NCBI GenBank assembly: GCA_030248065.1 | Contig: JASAMV010001052.1 | Span: 1-64,000, forward strand | Length of the DNA: 64,000 bases | Direction: 5' to 3' | Origin: Rhynchonema sp. JSB1_4 | Taxonomy: Eukaryota > Nematoda > Chromadorea > Monhysterida > Xyalidae | In this document: positions 21,700-34,400 of the stretch, in pieces | How the letters are laid out: every line of letters begins with the position of its first letter | How positions within the stretch are numbered: position 1 is the first letter of the stretch | The notes under the pieces: model-generated | Database searches by the model: none | The model's input: the letters and a program-made list of their open reading frames with translations, nothing else | What the model was told of the DNA's origin: nothing | Translations under genes and position numbers: made by a program

Positions 21700-21880
21700 T
21701 TTCCCCAATCTTTGCCTAAGATAGGCATTTTTAGGCCTAAAATGGGCATTTTCAGACAAAAAAATGTGTGATTTTCAGGTGAATGTTGTCAAAAGTCGCC
21801 AAAATACCCTTTTTCTGGCTGAAGATTTTTTTCCAAAAAGGGCAAAAATGGGTCAAATTTTCTGATTTTAACCGGCCCGA
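21700..21880. mobile_element. End-less fragment of hAT family I interior
   Basis: The sequence (CCTAAGATAGGCATTTTTAG, AAAAGTCGCCAAAAT, CCAAAAAGGGCAAAAATG) closely follows the interior of the family I elements at 7027-7414 and 9255-9603. The CAGTGTAGTTCC ends are absent. It is probably a broken or internally derived copy. Confidence 0.6.
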
Positions 21881-22440
21881 TCTTGGGGTCAAAGAAAAAA
21901 ATGGTCAAAAAAAGCCAAAATTTGCAAAATTTGCTTGGGGTGCATGTTTATGTTTTTTGCGGTTCCTGTGAACCGGGTCCATTTAGGTCCCACAAAAAAA
22001 TGTGCATACACTCTGCGCGAAGCGCAATTCTTTGGAGATTGTTGGTCACAAAAGACGCTTTTGGCTTGAAGTTTGAGCAATTCGTGCCGTCCAGTCCAGC
22101 CAACGTCCAAATCTCCGGCCCGGCCCGAGCCAAAGTTCAAAATCCCGGATTCCAAGCCGCTGAGCGCCATTATTCGATCAATCGAATCTAAAATGTATAC
22201 CACATGTATGGCAGCGCATTCCAGACCTGTTCATAATTGCAATTGCATTGCACATGACTATGGCACATGTTGTATAACAATTTCTGAACGAACAGGAAAA
22301 ATTCGAAATCGAAACGGTGATGCTGCATCCGTTCAGAAAGTGACAGACCAGCGAAATATGGATAACAGGAACAGGAACAGACCATGTGAACAAATTTGAC
22401 TTGTGTTTTATTCGGAGCAGAAATACACTAATTCGAAATA

Positions 22441-25400
22441 ATGGTGTTCGAAAGCGTTGTTGTGGATTTGCTGAATCACTATCTGGGTCCATATGTTGAG
22501 AATTTGGACCCTGCGCAATTGAATCTTGGAATTTGGGGAGGTTGGTCTTCTTCAAATTAATATCCATTCGAATTGACGATAAGTTATGCATGTGTTAACC
22601 ACCTGCGTTGGAGGTACTCTCTGGAGGGGGAGGGGGATGCTTACTGCACCAAGAGCCATTGGCCTGGGGGTTTGGGACACTGGAGGGGGTTGGGTTAGGT
22701 TTTCAGCAAAGTTTTAATGTTTTTATTATGTGTGATTGTGTGAAAACATACTATTTGCGCGCGAAGTTTGGGTGTTTGATGCAAAAACCACTGAGTTTAC
22801 ACTAATTTTTGTTATTTTGCTATTCGACTGACGAGCAGGGGCACAAATGTCACGCCGATAGTCTCGAATACCCTGCGAAACCTAGGCGTAGATAAGATCT
22901 GAAAAATGCTTACTGTCAAAGTTATTTCTCGACTGCGATTCTTTCATGCTCTCGTATCCGTTGGTCAAAAATCGGCACTTTTGGGGCAAGTTCGGGGGAC
23001 ACCTACTGTACCGGGGAAAACATCAGATCAGGGGGATACCCACTGTACCATGCCAAAAATCGGGGGATACGTACTGTACTGGGGGTACCGCCAAGCCGCC
23101 CCCAGCTCCAACACTGTTTGTTAACCACCCATCCATTGCTTCAGGCGATGTTCACCTGAAACAGCTTGATATCAAACCGTCTGCCTTGGTAAGTGACGAT
23201 CGGCTTTCGGAATTTGAATTATAATTAATTGTGTATGACTATCAACTGGGCACTGGCGTCTTCTCAGTTTTGCCCAGCATGCAAAATGCGCTTTTTCGTT
23301 TCCAGGATAATTTCGACCTCCCGATCAAGCTTAAATTCGGCTATTTGTCAAATTTGGTGCTGAAAATACCGTGGAAGAATTTGTATACCGAACCCGTGAT
23401 AGCAACAGTCGAGGGACTGCATTTATTGGTTGGTTCTTGTATTGTTTGTATAAATAGTTGCCGATTCCTTATATTTTGGAGATAAAGAACCGATGGTGTG
23501 TAAGCATAGGGAATCCCAAACCATGAATTTTTGGCACACGTTTGTTTTCTGTTGTGCCGCTACCCCGGCAGTGGTGTCGTTGGGGGGGGGGGAAGGGGGC
23601 TTACCCCCCTAGTATCCGGTATCTTGATTTTTTTACCCAGGGGTAACCGTTATCCTGACTTTTTGTCCAGGGGTATCCTGCCCTAAAATTTTTCCGAAAA
23701 CCGTAAAAATTGCCCATTTTACCTCGAAAATGCTGAAAATCGCTTGCTGGCGCAAGCATAACCTCAAAAAATGACCGTTTTTTGCGCTTTTCAACACCAA
23801 TCTTGCTCAATTTTCCTCTAAAAAATTGACCTTTTTTGAACAACCCCCCTGGGTGTCCGAGATTTTTTATTTTGGGGGTAACCTCCCCTGGTATCCGAGA
23901 TTTTTTATTTTGGGTATCCGGTATCCGAAAATTTTGGATTTTGGGTATCGGATATCCTGACTTTTTGATTTCCCAACGACACCACTGTACCCCGGTCCTC
24001 GCTTGTGCTGGGTGGTGCTTGTTGTCGACTGTTATGTCAAAGCTAACAAACAAAGCATGATAATCAGTGCGTGTCCTGAAAACATTTTGTCGCCTATTTA
24101 GGGTTAGAGAGATGTCGGGTGTCGGCTGTCGGGTGTCAAAAAAGTGTAGGTGTCGGGTGTCGGGTTTTTTGGGACCCCACACCCCACACTTACGTTTCAA
24201 AACATCAGTTTTGCCGAGAAAAGAATTTTGAGAAAAAATTTTCTTCGAACCAAATGTTTCAGAAGACGCAGAATGTGACATTTTGGTGTTTATTTCGTGT
24301 GAAAATACTTGAATTCAGTCACTTGATCCAAAAAATTGCACTAATAATGCGAAGGAGCAAAAATTTGCCTGTTTTTGGTCCAAAAACAGGTGTCGGGTGT
24401 CGGGTTTTTTCCAAAAACTAGATGTCGGGTGTCGGTTTTTTTGGAACTGTCGGGTGTCGGGTGTCGGCTTTTTTCTCAAATGTCGGGTGTCGGGTATTTC
24501 CAGATGTCGGGTGTCGGGTACCCCCCCCCCCGACCTCTAGCCCTACGCCTATTACGAGAAATCGAATGATTTTTGGAAAAAAGACATTCGGTATCATCAG
24601 GTCGGCCTGGTTTTTCCCACTCCAGCAAGGGTGACGTGGGCGCCAAGGAAGCCCGGTTTTAGTTTTTTTTCAGGGAAATGTTTTTTCACGCAGGAACTAT
24701 TGTTGTTTGCACCTGGCGGACTTTAAAAACCGTTTCCCCTAAAAACCTAATACTTTTCCGAGGCCCGAGTGCTTCTCCATTTATTTTTGAAGGGCGTTCT
24801 TTGTCTTTATGCTGGCAAAGCGCAAGCACCAACAGCATGTGTAAGGGCTCTATTCATTTAAAATCGTTGTGTTGCCAATCAAACTGTTTGACTGTTTGTA
24901 GGTTTGATTAAAGTATTTTATCTTGAGTCAACATTTGCGGATAATTTATTTAGGTCGTGCCGAATCAAGGTCTTCAGTATAATGCCAAAAAGGAGCAGGA
25001 ACAGGCGAAAAGCACCAAACAGTCTGAATTGGCCAAGCTGGAAGAGGCCAGGAAAGAAAGGAGACGTTAGTTGCTTTTTGAAATTATGCTATGGACGTGT
25101 CCGGTTCATGGCTGTCTCGGTTTGGCTGGGTTCACTCGAAAAATGTGACCCGACTCTTGGAAAGATTAACAGCTGGTATCAAACTTGGTGATCGGTTCGG
25201 ACTTGCGTTGGTCAGTGGTTCATATTAGGTCGGGACGCAATTTTTAAGCTGGTCGAAATAAGTGGCTTCAGTTAACCTCTCTTAATTCCAAAAAGTCACG
25301 TGATCAAGGCAGGACCGGCCCGATGTCAATCCGATGCGATCACCAAGTTTGATATCGAAAACTGATGCGCATGTATCACAAATTTCTAAATTCACTGCCA

Positions 25401-28400
25401 TGCACAGAATACGCCCCATAGCTAAAGTCCACGTCTAAACCCGTAACGTTAACCACGCGCAGTCCCAAAACACTGCACACCGCTGCCTGGCTGACTGGCA
25501 AGCTGCGTGTGTGCTTGCTGTCCGAATGTTTCAATTCAGCTTAGTTGTTCGGGTTTAAATGTGGGCATCGGGGCGTACCTCGGTCTCGGTGCACGGCAGC
25601 GAGTTAGGAAAAGGAAATGTACCATAAAATCCAAAACATCGATTTTTGCTGATGAACGGGGGGCACAAACTTCTTGAATACCGCGTGAAACCTAGGCGTT
25701 GATCATTAGAACTCCAAAAATAATTTTGCAAATGATTTGCTGATCACCCAAGTTGCACAATGCTCTCGCATCCCCTGCTCTTGCGTTCCCGTTTTCATTA
25801 CAACACCTTGATCGTGTGTCGCGCCAAAGCAAGCCACCCATTTAAGGTTTGATATCGCACAAAGTGCATAGTGGTGTAAAATTTCAAAATCTCTTCAGGT
25901 AAAAAAGATAAAGACGCTAATGATCCAACAGCACAAAACGGTTTCGTGGAAAAGTTGGTGACGCAAGTGATCAAGAATCTACAAGTGAGCATCAAAGACA
26001 TTCACATTCGATACGAGGACGCGTACAGCAACAGACGTCGACCGTTCGCTGCCGGACTGACGTTGCACTCGCTCTACTTTCAGGTAGGAGCCGCTTTTCA
26101 GCACGTTTTTGTTCAACTGGGTCAGAAACCGGTTCAAGCTGGACGCTACAGATTGGAAAACTGCCTAGTTTTTAGACAACCGATGAAAACTGGGTCCCGA
26201 TCGTATTGAAGGGCGATATATTTGTGCTGATTTACAAGGTTCGTTTGTGTTCGGCTTAAAACGCTGTTTGAATTTTCAGAATGCTATTGTTCTTAACTGT
26301 GTTTGTACTTTTCATTCTTTCAGTTGATCGATTTAGACTCGCTGAGCGTGTATTGGGATTCAAAAAGTGAGATTATATCGGACACGGAGGACAAACAAGT
26401 TGTTCGCGATCGAATGCTCAGCATGATTGCGACCACTGACAAGCAACCGAATTTGAAATACTGTAAGAAAGCCGTTTAGAAACATAAATCATCGCAATAT
26501 ATAACCACTTTTAGGTTTTATTTGCAGTGGTGAAGCCGATCAAGATCACAGCCAAAATGAAACTAAATCCGAAACCTGAAAATGACAACACAAACTTTCA
26601 CACGCCGAAAGTTCAAGTGGACGTGGTCGTGGAAAAAGTGGGACTGAGCATTGGGAAACATCAGGTTGCGTTGTTCAGTAATTCCTTAATTTTTGTATTT
26701 ATTCGTTATTCCGATTTTCGTTATTTTACTTTGCACGAGTGATATAGGTCGCATAATGACCTTATAATAATTGGTCAAATTTTTTCCTGAATCGTAAAGC
26801 GGGAAAGTGACGGGGCAACGACGTTGCGTTGCGCGATAGAACACAAAGCATGCTGTCCACAAAATGTTTCAGACGCAGCAACGTGGGTGCTCTGCTAGAT
26901 CAGTTTAAGCTGAAAATGTTTTGTGAGAATCACAAATAGCACAGTGGTTAAGAGTGACTGAACGTGAAAATCAGGTTTGATTTGCCGAGTTCTTATATGG
27001 TCGTTGTGCGACCAATATCCGTGAGACGTTGGAGGTAGGTGGACCAATATGAGCATGTTCCAAAACATTCTTTCAGTACCAAGATCTGCTCTATTTTCTC
27101 GAGGCCCAAGAACGCTTTTCGATCGCTGGCACCTATCGAAAGTATCGGCCGGACCTGCGCAAGTACAAAGGACATTACAGAGAATGGTTAGTGATCTAGT
27201 ATTTCCAGCCGGAGCGCCGGGTGTTCAATTGTTGATATCGATTGATTTAGGTGGCACTTCGCGTACAAATGCGTGCTCGAGGAACACATTCGGCGCAAAC
27301 GCAGAAATTGGTCGTGGAAACATATCAAGGCACATCGGGAGGCGGTCAAACACTATCAGAAAGCATGGCTGAACAAACTGACACAGAAACGAACCACTGA
27401 CGAAACAAACAAGATCATAAACGTACGGTCCATTATCTAACGGCTTGTTTGTTGTTACTCACCACAGGTCACAAAGTATGCCTTGTGCAGGACTCTGAAG
27501 AAAAGTTGAATGTGTTCAATTTGAACATCGCCAGACAGCAGGCTGAATTTGAGGTTCGTCATTCATTGTTTTTAATTAGTGCTAACTTGACTGGTATGCC
27601 ACAAACAGCACTTGTTTAGGTGTCCCGTCGTGGCCTGAAGCGGGCAGAGGACATACAGGAGGGCTGGTTCAGCTGGATGTGGGGCTCGAAGGGCACAACA
27701 CAGAAGGACACCGGACAGCCGAAGCAAGATGACTATCGGTGCGCGCTAGCGCTTTATTTGTGCTCAAATAATCATTCCAATTGTTTGCTCTCAGATCACA
27801 ACTGCAAAGTGCGATGACAGCAGAAGAGAAGGCGAAATTGTTCGAAGCGATCGATTACCAAGTGAATGCACCGCCCACCAACTATCCGAAAGAAGTACGT
27901 TATGCGTGTGTTTTTCTCGAATTATGTCTTATCATCGCAGTTTGCAACATTGCAGTTTGTTGAAAACGTGCTGCACTTCAAATTGCTGGCGTTGGGCATT
28001 ACGGTGTTTGATGATGATGACCAAACATCACGACGCAGTCAAGCGCTCACGCTCATGCTCAGAACGGTTGGATGCTGTTGGTTGCATTTGGTACTCTTTG
28101 AATCTGCAATCAACGAATAGTCACAACGACGATGAAATGATTCCTCTCGACCGAACTACCACAATTATTTGTCGAGATGGCCAGAATTGCACATTCATTT
28201 GCTCAAATCAAATGATTGCAGCGGTCTGCGTTTGTCTGATTGCTTGGTCCATGCTCTCAATTCTCACACATTGTAATTTTTCGTCTTTTTGTGTTTTTTT
28301 GCTGTTTTCGGCTTGTGTCAACTATTCTCTTGTAGGTTCACTTTGAAAAGGAAATCTGATTGATTTCGTTTCGAAGCGTCAGGATTTAAAATTATTGTGG

Positions 28401-31400
28401 TAATTTGGTCGACAAGAACCATTTCAATAGTCTCAAGAGAATGACGCCATGTTTCATAACCCCACAGGTAACGGCCGATATTGAGCAACGTCCGTCGGCA
28501 CGCGCTGTGCAAATCGAGGCTGGCATGCACTCACTGGCTGTCACTGGATTAATACCTAAAGGTAGGCTGGGGCATTGTTTTTGTTTCAAGTTTTTTTATG
28601 TTCTTCAGCTATTAGCCGTAAGCTGATGCACTGTCACTATCTTCAGTGATGCGAGAAACATTTATACTTCCAAGTCCTGTTTGAGAAGTGAACAACATGT
28701 GTTACATTAATCGATTTACGAATAATCGATCAGTCAACCCCTTATTCCATTGTGACAGATGCGAGTCAAGGGCCTGTGATCGTACAAATGGCCACCGATG
28801 GTGACAAACAGCAACTGGTGAGTGTCGTCTTCCGAACCAATCCCCTGTCGGGTGCGTACGGCCAGAAGGTGATGTTGCGCACACAATCGCTTTATGTCAT
28901 CTACCACGCTGCCACCGTCAATCGATTGGCCACCGTGTTCACACCGCCGCGATCCGTTAGATTAAATCAGTGAGTTTCGCTAATTTTTTTAAACTTTTGT
29001 CTGAAGTTGACGAAAAAGCGAAAATGGACACGCAAACGCCTGTCGCTGTGAAAACCAGACAAGTGGAACCGGAATTCCACCCCTAAAATCGTGGTTGCCG
29101 GGGTATGTTGCTCATTCCTATCATCTGCAATACCCAGACGGTGGCCATGGCTAAAGTGTCGGTCATGTCATGCTGCGAATAGCACAAACCTACCATCGAT
29201 GCCGATCGCAACTACATTTTGACCACTTTGAGACTGACAGCGGCAGCGATGGCTAAATACGAGGACGCCAAGCAGATGTCGACCACTGGACTCGCTCATG
29301 CAGTTGAAATGCGCACAAAATTGGTGCTGGACATTTGTATGGAACCGACACTGTTGATTGTGCCACAGAAGGGCATCTACGTAAAGTGCGAGCCTGTTAC
29401 CTCTTACTCATTCACTTCATTCATCTGACTGTTTGTTTCTAACTGCCAGGGAATCTGCCTTGCTGCTGGTCGATCTTGGTCGTCTGGTCATGTTGACCAC
29501 GGAAGGGCCGGAAAGTCGAATCGACTCCGAATTATTACCCATGCCAAAGGTGTGCTATAATTCTACTTTTTGAATTGTGATATTCAATGAATTTGCCATG
29601 CAGCGTAATTTGTCAATTTTTTTACAGGACCGAAAACTGGCTGAACTGATGGAAAAGGCGTATGACAAGTTCAGAATTGAGTTGCAGAGCGTACAGGTGC
29701 TCTATACGTCACCCGGTTGGTTCTGGGATAGGCATGCTTGCATGCAATCCGTTTCGTTTTGACTTGTTCCAAATGCCCCACTTGAGTACCATTCATTGTT
29801 GAGGCGAGAACTGGAGTGCGTTACGTACGCAGCGCGATTCATCAGCACACGTGCTGCGACCGATGGCCATACAATTGATGATGCATAAATCGTCCATTAC
29901 TGAGCATGTGCAATTGTCAAAGTGAGTGTCTATTTTTCTGCTGCCCAGTTCCCCGCTTGCTCGTCTTGCAGCATTGAATGTCGGTATACATTGTCGAAAA
30001 CCTTTTATATGAGGCCAGGTGCCAAACAAGAAAGCATTTGCAGAATGCGAATCTCTGCCCGTCTCCCGGACATGACGTTGAGTTTGTCGGATGCCCGTTT
30101 GCTGGCACTACTCAATCTCGTCAACAGCATCCCGAAACCACCGCCATCTAAGGAGGAGGAACAGTTGATGGTCAGTTGGGTCTGTCAGTTCGGTAGATAT
30201 CCAACATCAGTTCCGCCTCGTATCAATCACATGTGGTGACGCTTTGTCATCATGCCCATCGATAGCTACCCATGCCGACGTTGCACCTTAGCCCAGTGCC
30301 CACATATTCTTTTTTACAATTTTTCAGGCGATGGTGGACGAGCCGGACGTACATCAACGTGCCAAAATGCGTGCCATCATGGAGACGAACGAATTGGATG
30401 AGGAATCGAGTGATGATGAGGAGGAGCGTGCGGATGGGCCAGGCAGAGACGTGGCGGATGGCGACGCCAATGCCGGCATTGATGCACAACGCACGCAGAT
30501 CGAACTGGCTTTCGTCGTCGAAAATGTTGGTGCCGCACTTGCTCTACTGGGTATTTGTGAGACTCTTGATCTAAACTCGTTTAGTCATAGACATTCGAGC
30601 TGATTTATAGAAATAACTAATGGAATGGTATTCTTAATCTTAACCACAACAGTGTGACATTGGTGAAAGACATTATGCAGAACTTGCGCAGAATGAAACA
30701 AACTTTCATGTAAAAAATAGTGAGTGCAGTAGCTAAGATTTCTCGCTGTTGACGATTGACTCATGATACAATCAATAAATTGAATTGCATTTGTACGCCG
30801 TGGTGTCGTTGAGAAATCAAAAAGTCAGGGTACCGGATACTCAAAACCCAACATTTTCGGATACCGGATATCCAAAATGAAAATTTTCGGATACCAGGGG
30901 GTTGCCCCCTCCCAATAAATCTCGGATACCCAGGGAATTGCTAAAAAGGTGAATTTTTCAGAGGAAAATTGAGAAAAATCTGTGGGGGAACCGTAAAAAA
31001 TGCTTTTTTATGGGTTATGCTTAAGCGATTAGGAAAAATTGTTTTTGGGGCAAAAATTGTCGATTTTCAGAAAACTTTCAGGGTAGACTTGTGGTTTAAT
31101 TACCCGTTGTCCTCTCTCACTGGCTTGCACTTTGTGCGCAGCAGTGCTGTTTTACTTGAGCAATAAGATCTGCTCGAGGTCCTTTTTGGAGGTCAATTGG
31201 CCAGAGGTGTTCGCACCGACGAGGCCTGGCGCCTCGCCCGCCTGTGAAAACAGGCCGAAATGGGCAAAACTCACTGCTGTTACATTATTGTAGGATAGCC
31301 CTGAACAAAGGGTCAGGAAACCAGTTACCCCTGGGTGAAAAAATCAAGATACCGGATACTAGGGGGTAACCCCCAACGACACCACTGTTTTGTAGGTTTG

Positions 31401-34400
31401 CATCGGTTGCACCCACGAATGCATTTGATGGTTGCAGATCGCTTTGCATCTGTTGCGTGATTTGAACGGTACGGCACACCCCTACATTACGGCACAAATC
31501 AATGCGCTCGGACTGAACATGCGAATGCGAACGTTTGACATGACTGTTGGTGCCTATCTCGGAAATTTGGAAGTCACCAATCATGCGCATAAATGTGGGT
31601 AGCTCAAGTTGTTTCGCCTGCTCATTTACAAGAAGATAGACGTGCCATGTTTTTAAGTACCACCTGTTCCAGGCATGGAAACGAATCGAGCACCGTTGTT
31701 CATCATCGAAAATGCCATACGTGAGGACAAGAAACGAAAATTGTTGACACTGGATTTCGTGCAGGTAAAGAATGTTTGAGAAATCGACCAGTCAAACGCA
31801 TGCACACAATTTTTCCGTTATTCGTTCAGGCCAACCGTCTATCGCCACTGTTCGAGTCCGACTACCGATCAACGGAGCAGCGTGTGACCGTGCAATTCAC
31901 GGGGCTCAACATCGGACTGCATCGCGAGGCGCTCATGGAATTGCAGCAGTTTGGCAACAAGCTACAGGCGAAACTGAATGAGGTTGTCTTGATAATCAGT
32001 TTGTTGAATTTGTGATTGCAATCGAAAGAGATCTCAGTTTCACATAACTCAACATTGTTTTAATTGTTGTGATAATAAATACGTGCAGGAACAAGAGCAA
32101 TCGTCGAGACTGCGCAGCCACAAGTCGGGCAGCATATCGTCGGGCCGCGATGGTGACACGAGCGGTCGGATGTCGCGACGAAGTTCAATCGGCTCCCGCT
32201 CCATTGCCAGTGCCACCGCTGCTCTCAGGGGTAGGTACTCAACTTAGTTGCGTTCACGTAAGCTCAGGCTCGGCACTGTCCATGACGAGGGTGCTCAATT
32301 GGGTTCTACTTGTCTTCTGCATGCTGGTTCGGGTTTTATATAGCTTCGTCTAACTTCAAGTTTTCGAATCTGCACTCGAGCCACCATGGAACGAAGCACT
32401 GATTTAGCGAAATCAATCAATACAGAGGACAGCACGGCACGTCGACAGACCCAGCCGGTCTTAGAGTTTGAACAAACGGCGGAATCCGTGCCCGCCGTGT
32501 TCAATGCAGCGCGACGCTGGACCATTGCTGCAATAGGCATGTGATCCTGGGCAAAAGCTCGTGCGCACGCTTGTTTCACAAGTCACTTCTGTCGAACTAT
32601 TAATTAACCAATAATACTAACCGAAATTCACGTGGCGCTGCGGCTAGCATCTGCGACCTTTATGAGCCTGACAGATCAGCGTTGCCTTTTCAGCGCGCAG
32701 TCGGACGCCAACCAAGGGACGTAGGGGTTCGATCATGCGAAAGCAAGCGGCCGTCAAGAAGCTGGCAGACGACAAGGCGTACCAGCTGAAAATCATCAAA
32801 CTCAAATTGTTGGCCAAACTCGGTGCGATCAAAGTGGTGGTCGGCTCGACCGATTCGGTCATCAGTGTGATCGCCATTGATGGTTGGTCGTACTTGATGA
32901 GCTGTGATTAGTTTTTTATCTGCGAGATGGCGAGAGGAGTTACTATGTTGGCACCGATTGGTTACCGGTGATGCTTTTGTGGATGTAGTCATTCGATAAT
33001 GACATGCAGGTCTGCAAGCTGACGTGACCATGCGCGAACATCGGATGGACGTGGATGCAGCACTGAAGGTAATATCACTGATCGACACCACACCACCAGG
33101 CAGACATTCACAGGTTCGATGCTCAACTGTCGTCTTTGTCCAGTTGTTCAGATCAATGTTTCAGTGCAGAACAACAGACTGTTTTGGTCGCCAATTTCAG
33201 ATTGTGAGTGTGGAAGGCGACAGCGCTGATATGCTGCACGTGCAGTTCACTCAGTGGAATCGAACGGCGGACGAGAAGAAATCGATGCGACCTGATGACG
33301 TCGACATGTCGATTGCTGTGCGACTGGCTTGTATGAAATTCGTGTTCTTGAACGCCTGGCTCAATCGATTATTGGTTGGTTGAGTTGTCATTCGCTTTCA
33401 TTCACATATTCGTCGATTCACTTTTGCCTATTACAGTGCTGGGTGCATCCATTCCAAACGGCAGCGCAGCAGATGGCCGTCCAGGCGAGCACTGCTCTGG
33501 CCGAGCAGGCAACCGATGCAGCCAAAGCCATCAAAGAGGCACCACCAAAGATGCGACTGGATGTGGACCTCGATGCACCCGTGCTCGTGATGCCGCAGGA
33601 CTCGCACTCGCTCGATGCTTTGTACTTCGATTTGGGTTAGTGGTGTCTTTTCATAATGATTTCGACTTGTTCATTGATCTCAACCTACTTTGCAGGTCGT
33701 CTCACTCTGGTGAACGCATTCACAACATCCAAGACGAAGACTGGCGGCACAATGGTGGTGGAAAATCTGGAATTGCGTTTGAAGGAGATGAAACTGGCCA
33801 GGTTTGAGTGTGTGTGTGTATGTGCAGCAGTTTTTCTACTTTTTGCTTCCGTTGTGTGGACGGTTGAACGCCTGATTACTGAGGGTGTCTCGCCCACGTG
33901 AATACGATGCGATTGAGACATCAAACAAACCGTTGTGCAAAACTCATCTTCTGCATAATTGATTACAGGGTGATTCTATCGGAATCGAACGCGAGTGACG
34001 TGACTACCGAATGCCAGATGCTTGAACCGGTCACATTCAAGCTTCAGGTTCCTTGTGATACCCTGTTGTAAATTGTGTGAAAAAGCTTGACAAAGCGCAA
34101 TTTTAGGTGGAACGCAATCTGACATTTGATGTCCATCCCGAGAAACCTGAACTGGCCGTAACTGGAGTGCTGCCTCAAATAAAAGTGAGTTGCAGAAATA
34201 GTGGTTGACTTTTATGGCGTATCACTGATCGTTGTGATTCGCAAAACGGGCGTGTGTTGTGGCGTTGTGGCCTGCTTAAAGTTCATGATGAAATACTGAG
34301 CCAATTATAGAGAATACATGGTTATTTCAGATGAGCTTAACACAGGAGGATTACGGTATGATCTTGGGCTGTTTGTCCGGCAATCTATCAGAGGGCACAC

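Noticed and set aside
22603..23113. Certain hAT insertion with clean target duplication
   Set aside because: The TTAACCAC copies are not exactly adjacent to both ends and the ends are mismatched, so only a low-confidence call was kept.
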